A DNA stretch of 56,566 nucleotides from positions 1 through 56,566 of the forward strand of contig JBBRAO010000020.1 of assembly GCA_038206725.1 (NCBI GenBank), written 5' to 3'. Position 1 is the first letter of the stretch, and every line of letters begins with the position of its first letter. A program made the translations under genes and the position numbers. The notes under the pieces were generated by a model. That model had not been told where the DNA came from. It saw only the letters and a list, made by a program, of their open reading frames with translations, and did not search any database. Shown piece after piece: positions 16,181-23,464 of the stretch. This DNA comes from JBAXXL01 sp038206725 (GTDB lineage Bacteria > Bacteroidota > Ignavibacteria > Kapaibacteriales > UBA2268).

Positions 16181-16891
16181 ATGGAAAATATAATAGAAAA
16201 AATAGAAATTGGAATTAAAAAAATCGGTAATGACTTAGTAAACTGCGACAAAGACTGTCAAGGCATTTGTATTAATATAGAGAAAGGTGTTTTGCCTAGA
16301 TATTTGATTTTTGAGAAAGAGAGAATAGGTTCTAAAGGTTGTGTGATAATTGGTATTAATCCTGGAGGAAGCTCGGAAAAAGAAGAAATATTTTTTAAAA
16401 ACAAGCTGTCTTATGATGCTACTGTTAAGTATTGGAATGATTCCGTCGGGAAAACACCGTATTACTGTCGCCTACGTGAACTGGTCTATAAGACCGATTT
16501 TACGGGACCAATTTTATGGACTGAATTGGTTAAATGTGAAAATGCGAAAGATAGCATAATACCTTTACAAACTTTCAGAACCTGTACAAATAAATATTTA
16601 TGCAAAGAAATAGAACTAATTCCGAAAGATTGGACATTGGTAGCTGTTGGTCGCGAAGCACATAAGGCATTATCGTATTTATTTCCAGATAGATCAGTCT
16701 TGGGTATTCCTCATCCAACTTCATCAAGGGGTTATTTTTCGTGGTTATACAAAGATAAGGAAAATACAATATCTAAGGAAGATGTTCAAAATTTTAAGGA
16801 AGATGTTCAAAAGCAAATTAAGGATTTTCTTAATTCCAAAATACCAATCGAGATTTGGTTGGATGGCTCGCAAAATAGCTCTGGAACTTAA
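16181..16891 (+). CDS. Uracil-DNA glycosylase superfamily protein (family 4/5-like, probable Fe-S)
   Basis: A 236-residue protein. IIGINPGGSS (56-65) matches the UDG active-site motif A region, and GIPHPTSSRG (175-184) matches the C-terminal H-P-S/T motif. LWTELVKCENA at 112-122 resembles the NVVKCRPP strand of Fe-S family 4 enzymes. Cys119 and Cys135 have 15 residues between them, much as in family 4, and Cys22/26/30 could supply the other cluster ligands. UDG-superfamily enzymes excise uracil or other modified bases. It lies 39 bases after the HEPN-like gene and is AT-rich like it, so it looks part of the same accessory cassette rather than a housekeeping repair gene. Substrate unknown. Confidence 0.65.
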   Translation: MENIIEKIEIGIKKIGNDLVNCDKDCQGICINIEKGVLPRYLIFEKERIGSKGCVIIGINPGGSSEKEEIFFKNKLSYDATVKYWNDSVGKTPYYCRLRELVYKTDFTGPILWTELVKCENAKDSIIPLQTFRTCTNKYLCKEIELIPKDWTLVAVGREAHKALSYLFPDRSVLGIPHPTSSRGYFSWLYKDKENTISKEDVQNFKEDVQKQIKDFLNSKIPIEIWLDGSQNSSGT

Positions 16892-16893
16892 TA

Positions 16894-16980
16894 ATGGATG
16901 AACTAATAACTGGCGATGATTTATCAATTTTATTGAAACAACAATCTCAAATTAAAGATATTTATTTACAAGCAATTTAA
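16894..16980 (+). CDS. Possible 28-residue protein or gene remnant
   Basis: ATG at 16894 opens two bases after the UDG-like stop and reads 28 codons (MDELITGDDLSILLKQQSQ, then IKDIYLQAI) to a TAA. The pattern of a short acidic helix followed by IKDIY is faintly like the N-terminus of the HEPN-like protein (IKDIF), so it may be the truncated start of a related gene. Too short to judge; it may not be translated. Confidence 0.25.
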   Translation: MDELITGDDLSILLKQQSQIKDIYLQAI

Positions 16981-17103
16981 AATATTTTTCGCCTTTCCGC
17001 GCTTTTTTTTGGTTTGGCGTGTTTGGTTTTCCGGTGGGCGGCGGTGGTCGGAAAGATTGGAGAATACATCAAAATGCGAGTAAGTCCTAAATTTTCAATT
17101 TTA

Positions 17104-17150
17104 CACACTGTCTTGGTTCCACCCCCTTGTCCCAAGGTGGTGTCTCTTTC
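17104..17150. repeat. C-rich palindromic repeat at the right border of the defence island
   Basis: CCACC(CCC)TTG and CAAGGTGG form a hairpin. Read on the minus strand it resembles the repeat that precedes both FISUMP genes (53965 and 55811), with AGAG, CCACC or CCCCC, TTGG, ACAAGGGGG and GAAC/GGAAC in the same order. It separates the island from the converging symporter gene. Confidence 0.45.
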
Positions 17151-17173
17151 TTTCAACTTTCAATTATATATAA

Positions 17174-18538
17174 TTACACATTAACTTCTTTCTTCATCAT
17201 AGTCGGCAAAAATAGTATTGCGGCATTGGCTATAAAACCGCAGATGATGATGATATTTCCCAAGGTGTCGTTATATGACAAAGCAATTATTTTGCCTGAC
17301 AGTGCTATCGCTCCACCAGCAATCATAGCGGCGACTCCAGTGTTTCGTATTGCCCGAAAGCCGAAAAGTCCCGCGGCGATAGGTATAATAAACGCACCCG
17401 AAAAGAGAGTAAGTGCTATCAGAAGTGAACTGATTATCGAAGTGATTTTCAAAGCCAGTACCATCGCGGCGATACCCAAAACAATAATGAATATGCGGGT
17501 GTTTTTGGTAGAGAAATTTTCACCTTTCTTTTTCTTCAAAATCGGTTCGCTCAATATGGTTGATGATGTGAGCAAAGTCGTCGAGGCTGAGGAAAGCACA
17601 GCCGATAAAAACGCCGCTATGACCAATCCCGATACCCAAGCCGGAAGATAAGTGTCAATCGCGGTAATAAGGGAAATCGTTTTTGTGCTGTCTATGTTAG
17701 GGAAAAGATGAGCCAAACTAACCCCTACAAACGCGATTAAGAATGCAAAGAAAAACAGCAATATAGCTGTAAGGAGAACGCTTTTCGAAGCTGTTCGTTC
17801 ATTTTTTGCACAGAACAGTCGTGAATATATGTCCGGTCCCACAAAAAATGTCGCGGAATAAGTAAACAATAGCACTACCAAGTTCCAAGGTGTGAAATGC
17901 TGGTTAAAGGGAAACGTTTGGTGGATTGTGGCGATAGAATCAATCGGGGCGTGCTTGTGCAGAAATAACGCAAAAATGAAAAGCCCAACAAATATCATAA
18001 TAGTTTGAACGAAATCGGTTTTGATTACCGATATCTGACCCCCTATCATAGTATATAAAATGAAAATTACACCCGCAAACAACACTGCTAATTCATAGCT
18101 TATGCCAACATATCCGCTTATAATCATAGCCGCACCGATTATCTGAGCGGCGATAACCCCTATCCAAGCAATTGGTATAATCAGCGAGCAGACCAACTCG
18201 GCATTTTTTCCATAAAAATCGCCGACCAATTGAGGTAGGGTATATTTTCCGTAGCGGCTTACGTATTTTGCCATCGGCAGTAAAGCAAAGCAACCGATTG
18301 ACGCGCAGAGCATAAGCCAAGCCGCTGCCCACCCCTGACTGTAACTCAAATTAATAGTTCCCAAAATTGCGGAACTGCCGATTATTGTAGCTAGTAAACT
18401 ACCGCTAATATATAGTGTTTTGTTTTTTTTGCCGGCTAAGTAGAAATCATCCGGCTTTTTGATTTTCAAAGCGGAATGAATTCCGATACCCAGCATACCG
18501 AAAAAATAAAGAAACAAAAATATTAGCTTGACATCCAT
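17174..18538 (-). CDS. Sodium:solute symporter family (SSS) transporter
   Basis: A 454-residue polytopic membrane protein with about 12-13 hydrophobic helices. It shows the SSS-family pattern: KKPDDFYLAGKKNKTLYISGSLLATIIGSSAILG near the N-terminus (sodium-site region), ALLPMAKYVSRYGKYTLPQLVGDFYG, and TILSEPILKKK late in the sequence. It probably uses the Na+ gradient to import a small organic solute; the substrate cannot be read. It is the last gene of the operon cdaA-rnhA-DUF1460-SSS, starting 3 bases after a peptidoglycan-amidase-like gene, so a cell-wall-derived solute is a reasonable guess. Confidence 0.88.
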   Translation of the reverse strand: MDVKLIFLFLYFFGMLGIGIHSALKIKKPDDFYLAGKKNKTLYISGSLLATIIGSSAILGTINLSYSQGWAAAWLMLCASIGCFALLPMAKYVSRYGKYTLPQLVGDFYGKNAELVCSLIIPIAWIGVIAAQIIGAAMIISGYVGISYELAVLFAGVIFILYTMIGGQISVIKTDFVQTIMIFVGLFIFALFLHKHAPIDSIATIHQTFPFNQHFTPWNLVVLLFTYSATFFVGPDIYSRLFCAKNERTASKSVLLTAILLFFFAFLIAFVGVSLAHLFPNIDSTKTISLITAIDTYLPAWVSGLVIAAFLSAVLSSASTTLLTSSTILSEPILKKKKGENFSTKNTRIFIIVLGIAAMVLALKITSIISSLLIALTLFSGAFIIPIAAGLFGFRAIRNTGVAAMIAGGAIALSGKIIALSYNDTLGNIIIICGFIANAAILFLPTMMKKEVNV

Positions 18539-18541
18539 AGT

Positions 18542-19396
18542 TTATGGTTCGAGTGGTTTCATAATGCTGATTCCGGTATTCGCCGATCCGTATAAAATGT
18601 ATTGCGAAATTATATCGCTCATCGTTACTTTCTTCAATTTGCTCGAAGCGTGAAGAAGAACTTTCCTTCCGGTTGAATCGGTATAAACTATCCCCAGATG
18701 ATTGTAATCCAAACCCGGTTTATTACTTGTGATCAGAATAATATCGCCATTATCTAACTTACTTTCCACTTCGCCAATCTTTTCTTTTGGAACGAAATAA
18801 AATGTTTGTTCGTTGATGAATTCTTCTTTTTCGACGATACTCTTCTGCATCATCTCGCTATTTTTCAATACGTCAGGGTAATATTGCGGATTCTTTGACA
18901 TAAAATGACAATTGAATTTTATTGGGAGTGCGTTTAATTCAGTCCCCTTATCCGAAAAAAGTTTTTTGCTAATACCGTCGTAAATCCATTCCGATGAATA
19001 ATGCAAACGGCTGGAATAATCAGAAATTAATCCTTTTCTATATCGGATATAAGTCAGCTCGTTGATAAAATCGGAAAACTCGGTTTTATGCTTCTTTATA
19101 CAACGTGCTAAAGCTAATACATTTTCGGTAAACGTAACGCAATCCAGCCCTGTGAAATCTACTAAACAAGTTTCTTTATCGCATTTTTCCAATGTTCCAC
19201 CAACGTAGGGCGTGCCTTGGAAATACAGCCCAACGAAAACCATCAGATTGCCGATTCCCATTGTATCGGCTTTCACAGCTTGTGATTTTTGGATGATTTG
19301 GTCGAAAATAATTTTGGTGCTGTCCGATTGTTCAGCTTTCGCGTTGGAAAAGAGTATAAATAAAAGTGCTGAGATTATAATTAATTTAGTTCTCAT
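18542..19396 (-). CDS. DUF1460 family N-acetylmuramoyl-L-alanine amidase-like secreted protein
   Basis: A 284-residue protein with a signal peptide (LIIISALLFILFSNAKA). The NlpC/P60-related catalytic cysteine lies in FTGLDCVTFTENVLALAR (Cys86), and a candidate catalytic His in GLDYNHLGIVY. DUF1460 proteins of Bacteroidota are peptidoglycan amidases (AmiA-like). It should act in the periplasm on cell-wall fragments. It overlaps the end of the RNase HI gene by 11 bases and is followed by a symporter. Expected length and motifs are intact. Confidence 0.83.
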   Translation of the reverse strand: MRTKLIIISALLFILFSNAKAEQSDSTKIIFDQIIQKSQAVKADTMGIGNLMVFVGLYFQGTPYVGGTLEKCDKETCLVDFTGLDCVTFTENVLALARCIKKHKTEFSDFINELTYIRYRKGLISDYSSRLHYSSEWIYDGISKKLFSDKGTELNALPIKFNCHFMSKNPQYYPDVLKNSEMMQKSIVEKEEFINEQTFYFVPKEKIGEVESKLDNGDIILITSNKPGLDYNHLGIVYTDSTGRKVLLHASSKLKKVTMSDIISQYILYGSANTGISIMKPLEP

Positions 19397-20063
19397 TATC
19401 GAACTCCTTCATTGATTTAACCAATTCCATTAGCGTTTCTTTGCCGAATTCTACTGTCTGATATTTCTGTATTAAACTGAATCTTATATTTCCATCCAAT
19501 CGAATTGATAGATTTATATTATCTCCAATTTTTCTGCTTATTACTTTTTCCGGGGATGTTTCATTGCCGGCATCTGAAAATAAATTTGTTTCAGATTTGC
19601 TGTCTTCATAAGCCAGATCAATTTTATTCCCCGCGATTTCAGCGGCTTTCTTTGCTAAAACATCACAGCGTTCATTATAGGTTATGCCGCAATGAGCTTC
19701 CACCCAGACGAATTTTACATTTCGGGTGCGAGCTAATTTAAGTATTTCCAACCACAGATCTTTGTTCAAAACCGGCTTGTTATCCGATTTTTTCCAATTT
19801 TTCTTTTCCCAACTGAACAGCCAGTTTTTGTTTATACCATCAACAAGCAATCGGGAGTCGCTATATATGACAGCGGTTGCATTTGCCTCAATAGCATTCA
19901 ATGCTTCAATAGCCGCCAAAAGCTCCATTCGATTGTTGGTGGTTAAACGGTATCCGCCGCTAAGCTCGCGGATGTTTCCACCTGCTATGATAACCGCGCC
20001 CCATCCACCGGGACCTGGATTTCCCAAACTACATCCGTCGGTATATATGATATAATCTTGCAT
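19386..20063 (-). CDS. rnhA: Ribonuclease HI with an extra C-terminal domain
   Basis: Degrades RNA in RNA-DNA hybrids. All four catalytic acids are present: Asp9 (YTDGC), Glu47 (NRMEL), Asp69 (YSDSR) and Asp134 (ERCDVLAK), with the His124 loop (EAHCGITYNER). RNase HI normally ends near residue 155; this one continues to 225. A low-complexity linker precedes a ~55-residue segment with alternating beta pattern (INLSIRLDGNIRFSL, QKYQTVEF) and a final helix. I do not recognise the extension. The gene lies 9 bases after cdaA and overlaps the amidase gene. Confidence 0.92.
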   Translation of the reverse strand: MQDYIIYTDGCSLGNPGPGGWGAVIIAGGNIRELSGGYRLTTNNRMELLAAIEALNAIEANATAVIYSDSRLLVDGINKNWLFSWEKKNWKKSDNKPVLNKDLWLEILKLARTRNVKFVWVEAHCGITYNERCDVLAKKAAEIAGNKIDLAYEDSKSETNLFSDAGNETSPEKVISRKIGDNINLSIRLDGNIRFSLIQKYQTVEFGKETLMELVKSMKEFDNEN

Positions 20064-20072
20064 ATTTATTTG

Positions 20073-20840
20073 TTATTCATTTACTTTGTTATTTAGTACG
20101 GCTTGAATTTTGTCGCTCGGGATATTATAAATCAGTTCGCCGTGTTGCGCCAATGATATTGCACCGGTTTCTTCGGAAATTATAATTATGACCGCGTCGA
20201 GCTTTTCACTTAAACCTAAGCCGGCGCGATGCCTTGTTCCCAAAACCTTTTTCTGATGGCGTATCTGTGCCGATAATGGCAGAATACATTTTGCGGCAAC
20301 AATCAAATTATTATCAATTATCACCGCTCCGTCGTGGAGCGGCGATTTGGTATTGAAAATTGATAACAGCAGTTCCTTGGAAATTACCGATTGAAGCAAA
20401 ACTCCTGTTTCTACTGTCATTTGCACATTTTGTTTACGCGATATAACTATCAACGCTCCGATATGACGGCTTGCCATATCGCGCACCGCTTCGATTATTT
20501 CGTCCAACGAGCCGCCGAGTTTAGATTTGACGAATAAGTTAAGGAACCTATATCGTGTAACCATCAATAGCATTTTTCTTATTTCAGGTTGAAATAAAAT
20601 CACGAAGCTAAGGAGCCAAATATTCAGAACCGTTTTCAAAATCCAATTGGTTGTTTTCAAATTAAGCGTACCCGTTACGAATGTCAGAGCGATAATAACT
20701 ATCATTCCAAACAATATTTGTATAGCGATAGTGTTACGCAAAGCTTTGTACATCAGAAAACAAAGAAATGTTACTAGTAGAATATCTAATATGTCGAATA
20801 TTGTTACGCTTAAAAAGCCAATATGAAATAAACTATCCAT
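20073..20840 (-). CDS. cdaA: Membrane diadenylate cyclase (c-di-AMP synthase), CdaA type
   Basis: Makes cyclic di-AMP from two ATP. The 255-residue protein has three N-terminal membrane helices (about 11-30, 38-57 and 64-84) and a DAC domain. The catalytic DGA motif is at 170-172 (SPLHDGAVII) and the RHR motif at 203-205 (GTRHRAGLGLSE), both intact. c-di-AMP usually controls potassium and osmolyte transport and cell-wall homeostasis. It heads an operon with rnhA, a peptidoglycan amidase-like gene and a sodium symporter, consistent with an envelope role. No CdaR or GlmM gene is adjacent, unlike in Firmicutes. Confidence 0.93.
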   Translation of the reverse strand: MDSLFHIGFLSVTIFDILDILLVTFLCFLMYKALRNTIAIQILFGMIVIIALTFVTGTLNLKTTNWILKTVLNIWLLSFVILFQPEIRKMLLMVTRYRFLNLFVKSKLGGSLDEIIEAVRDMASRHIGALIVISRKQNVQMTVETGVLLQSVISKELLLSIFNTKSPLHDGAVIIDNNLIVAAKCILPLSAQIRHQKKVLGTRHRAGLGLSEKLDAVIIIISEETGAISLAQHGELIYNIPSDKIQAVLNNKVNE

Positions 20841-21104
20841 ATCCGTTTTGTAATTTATTTATAATCGCTAAATTAATAATATTTTTCCAAACAATTACTT
20901 ATTTAGCTGTAAATATTTGATAATGACGAAATAAATTTATAAAACGTGCCGAAAAAGTCAAAATTGAAACTTAAAAAAAAGCAGGTTATCGAGCGGGGTC
21001 GAGATGCGCGAATAGATTTGTCCGAAAGAAGATTAAAGGATTTCTTCGTCATTACCGCGGAAGCGGTAATCCATCTTACTGAACCTTCGGAAGGTTATAA
21101 CCAG

Positions 21105-21182
21105 TTACAGTTTCTCAAACTTCGCCGTTTCCCCACCGACTTTCACAAAATACATACCTTTTGATAAACTTTCTATATTCAT
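21105..21182 (-). pseudogene. Relic of a T9SS type A sorting domain (3-prime end of a lost secreted protein)
   Basis: On the minus strand an open frame reads NIESLSKGMYFVKVGG, then ETAKFEKL and a TAA at 21105-21107. This is the typical last segment of a type IX sorting domain (LPxGxYFVxV...KFxKL). Upstream (higher coordinates) it runs directly into the TCATCCGA hairpin repeat at 21179, where homology stops. The rest of the gene is gone, apparently cut by the repeat. Confidence 0.7.
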
Positions 21183-21250
21183 CCGATTACTGCGAAGTCA
21201 TCGGATGAGTTGGCAGATTAGAACGTTACCAAGCAGGAGCTTGGTAATGA
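21179..21250. repeat. Second copy of the two-hairpin composite repeat
   Basis: TCATCCGA...TCGGATGA (21179-21208) is followed after 15 bases by the CGTTACCAAGC/GCTTGGTAATG hairpin (21224-21249), the same order and nearly the same spacing as 159-232. It abuts the sorting-domain relic. Confidence 0.7.
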
Positions 21251-21347
21251 GATTGGCATTAATTAAATAAAAAACTGATTATTTTAAAGATTAATAGCAT
21301 ATTATTAGTGAATATTTTATAATTTTGTTATAAATAAAATAACAGAT

Positions 21348-22448
21348 ATGATTCTAATTTATTATCATTCGAGGTACTCCTTGAAAAAAAATCTACATTT
21401 TATTATTATTAATACAATAATATTTGTAACAATCTTCGCCATAGGGGCACAGGCCAAAGCCTATGTGCCGATAATTCAAGTAACTGACACCCTCTGCCAT
21501 CTGACTTGCGACAATGTTGGTACAGCAACCGGTGTTCTATTTCTTCCCGATGGAAAAACAATATACTGCACCAAATGGAATGATGAAACAAATCCGGGGG
21601 TGGTTGCGGAGTATGATATTAACACACTCGAGCTGAAGTCGGTATTTTGTGATAATGAATTTCATTCCGCCGGCGATATCACAATTTCACCTGACGGGCA
21701 AACTTTAGCAGTGGAAGTATTTAAAGATTCCGAAAATGAAAGCGACCTAAAAACGACCCAAGTTATTTTGATAGATTTGACGGATAAAACCAAATACACG
21801 GTTATAGAATCATTGGAACCCACCGTTTATACGATGACATTTTCACCTAACGGAAAGAATCTGGCATTTGCTTATGTTGGTGCTACCCCAAATATTTACA
21901 CCTGCATTTATAATATTGAATCCAAATCCAATAAATATATTTTAAAAAGTGAAATGGAAGTATTATTAGGCGAGGGCACTTGTTTTGGTAATCCTCTATT
22001 TTTAAGCGACGACATTCTTATTCTATCGTCTTCACCCTCCGATATGACTTGGAGCCTTAACGACGATGAGTTCAAAAAAATCATTAATTTCGACGCCATC
22101 TGTGCCGATGTGAATGGAAATAAATTACTTCTTTGCGGACATTTAGGCGATCTTGCAATTCTCGATTTCGGCGCTATATCGGTAAACGACAGCAAGAACC
22201 TCCTAAGCTCTTCCATATCTTATCTTAATAACCAATTGGAAATATCTACCGATTATTCAATTACAGGTGATTTGCAAATATATAACATAAACGGAAAATT
22301 GCTTGCTGATTATAGTTCACAGTCCTTTGTTGCCGGCAAAAGCATCATTCCGCTCAACCAAAGTTTACCTACCGGAATATATATTGTTACAATTAGCAAT
22401 GATAAAGAGACAATTACCGGAAAGTTTATGATAGGGAATAAGAATTGA
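21348..22448 (+). CDS. Secreted beta-propeller-like protein with T9SS type A sorting domain
   Basis: A 366-residue predicted secreted protein. A hydrophobic signal segment (IIINTIIFVTIFAIGAQAKA) is followed by WD40/YVTN-like repeats to about residue 270 (GVLFLPDGKTIYC, DITISPDGQTLAVE, YTMTFSPNGKNLAFAY). A type A sorting domain ends the protein (GDLQIYNINGKLLADY, SLPTGIYIVTI, GKFMIG). It should cross the inner membrane by Sec and the outer membrane by T9SS. The ATG at 21348 has no clear ribosome site; a TTG at 21381, preceded by GAGG six bases earlier, would give LKKNLHF and a cleaner signal peptide. A -7 box lies at 21320-21327. The ligand of the propeller is unknown. Confidence 0.8.
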   Translation: MILIYYHSRYSLKKNLHFIIINTIIFVTIFAIGAQAKAYVPIIQVTDTLCHLTCDNVGTATGVLFLPDGKTIYCTKWNDETNPGVVAEYDINTLELKSVFCDNEFHSAGDITISPDGQTLAVEVFKDSENESDLKTTQVILIDLTDKTKYTVIESLEPTVYTMTFSPNGKNLAFAYVGATPNIYTCIYNIESKSNKYILKSEMEVLLGEGTCFGNPLFLSDDILILSSSPSDMTWSLNDDEFKKIINFDAICADVNGNKLLLCGHLGDLAILDFGAISVNDSKNLLSSSISYLNNQLEISTDYSITGDLQIYNINGKLLADYSSQSFVAGKSIIPLNQSLPTGIYIVTISNDKETITGKFMIGNKN

Positions 22449-22454
22449 TTTACA

Positions 22455-22492
22455 CTCATCCGATGACTCCCCGGTCATCGGATGAGTTTTTT
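22455..22492 (+). terminator. Rho-independent terminator after the propeller gene
   Basis: CTCATCCGATGACT pairs with the GGTCATCGGATGAG arm (22455-22486) and is followed by TTTTTT. It begins seven bases after the stop codon. The hairpin is a member of the TCATCCGA repeat family, so the repeat serves as terminator. Confidence 0.75.
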
Positions 22493-22569
22493 AATAATGG
22501 GACACAGTAACTCTGAACTTGCGAAGAATCCTTCTTCTTTGCGGTTTTCTCCTATTTCCTTTCGACGGG

Positions 22570-22589
22570 CATCTCGACTTCGCTCGATG
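22570..22589 (-). repeat. CATCGAGCGAAGTCGAGATG repeat, minus orientation
   Basis: CATCTCGACTTCGCTCGATG, followed by ACCG, is an exact reverse-complement copy of the repeat at 5470-5489. The rest of the 22493-22706 spacer contains a TTCCCACTTCCGTGGGAA piece near 22638 and fragments of the TTCGCATTCAAAATT repeat; no gene. Confidence 0.7.
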
Positions 22590-22706
22590 ACCGACTTCCT
22601 TCTTCGCATTCAAAATTCAAAATTGTGTGAAGATGGATTCCCACTTCCGTGGGAAAGACGACAAATCCTTAAATTCTTGGTTCAGACGTCTTATTCGCAT
22701 TCAAAA

Positions 22707-23462
22707 TTATCTTACAGCTTCCCAATCTTCCGAAACAGCGTGTCCTTTGAATTTTACCGCAAGAGCGTTAATTATCCACCAACTGAGCACTTTGGCGTAG
22801 CCGTATTTTTTGAAGCGGCGTGTGGACTCGTAAACGAATATATCGCGGTTGTAGCGGATTTTGCCGATTTTGACCAATCGTCTGTATAAATCGAAGTCCT
22901 CCCCCGCGCGAATGTATTTATTATAACCACCCACCTTTTCGAAAGCCTCGCGACGCACTACCTGACATTCACCGCGACCGAAGCCCCAGTTAAGCAAATT
23001 TCCCAAATGCAATAATGGATTGTGAATCGAGTAAAATATCCGATCCCAGCAAGCTTCTTCATCGGGAAAACCGCGAACACGACACGAGAGCGCAACCGTG
23101 TCTTTTTGATTATTATCAAAATTCCGAACATTTCGGAAAAATGATTCGGGTTCGGCGGGATATGTATCGGCATTTATAAAAATAAAGATTTTTCCGGCGG
23201 CAAGTTCAGCTCCTTTGTTTCTGCCTTCAGCTATTGTTTGTCTTCTATCTTCCGTATGAACAGCCACCTTATTTGTATGTTTTTTTGCGATTTCGACTGT
23301 TTTATCGTTACTTCCACCATCGGAAATTATCAGCTCAAAATTATATTTTTTTTGCAACTCGGGTGTATATTTGGATAAAATCGCATCTAATATCTTTTCT
23401 TCACGATATGCCGGAATAATCACGCTATAATCAATCATTTCTTCTATATTTTCGTTTTGCAC
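22707..23462 (-). CDS. Family 2 glycosyltransferase
   Basis: A 251-residue GT-A fold enzyme. Visible parts are YSVIIPAYREEKILDAIL at the nucleotide-binding N-terminus, LIISDGGSNDKTVEIA, and the DXD-like FINADTYP. An acceptor-side segment reads WGFGRGECQVVRREAFEKVGGY, followed by the AGEDFDLYRRL acidic motif. It transfers a sugar from a nucleotide- or lipid-linked donor, probably onto lipid or cell-surface glycan. It follows a UPF0104 flippase-like membrane gene by 2 bases, so the two very likely act in one pathway, such as polyprenyl-linked sugar transfer. The start MQNENIEEMIDYSV is the first ATG. Confidence 0.87.
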   Translation of the reverse strand: MQNENIEEMIDYSVIIPAYREEKILDAILSKYTPELQKKYNFELIISDGGSNDKTVEIAKKHTNKVAVHTEDRRQTIAEGRNKGAELAAGKIFIFINADTYPAEPESFFRNVRNFDNNQKDTVALSCRVRGFPDEEACWDRIFYSIHNPLLHLGNLLNWGFGRGECQVVRREAFEKVGGYNKYIRAGEDFDLYRRLVKIGKIRYNRDIFVYESTRRFKKYGYAKVLSWWIINALAVKFKGHAVSEDWEAVR

Positions 23463-23464
23463 GA

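Larger units (their letters stand above)
20841..21347. other. 507-base divergent spacer with repeats and a pseudogene tail
   Basis: The spacer separates cdaA (minus) from the secreted propeller gene (plus). It contains an A-family repeat variant at 20987-21006 (TATCGAGCGGGGTCGAGATG), a minus-strand relic of a T9SS sorting domain (21105-21182), and the two-hairpin composite repeat (21179-21250). A -7 box TAATTTTG (21320-21327) serves the plus-strand gene. A small open frame at 20946-21164 runs through the repeat and antisense to the relic and is not a gene. Confidence 0.65.

Noticed and set aside
20946..21164. Open frame of 72 codons on the plus strand
   Set aside because: It runs through a dispersed repeat and is antisense to the T9SS sorting-domain relic, which explains its openness; no protein-like features.
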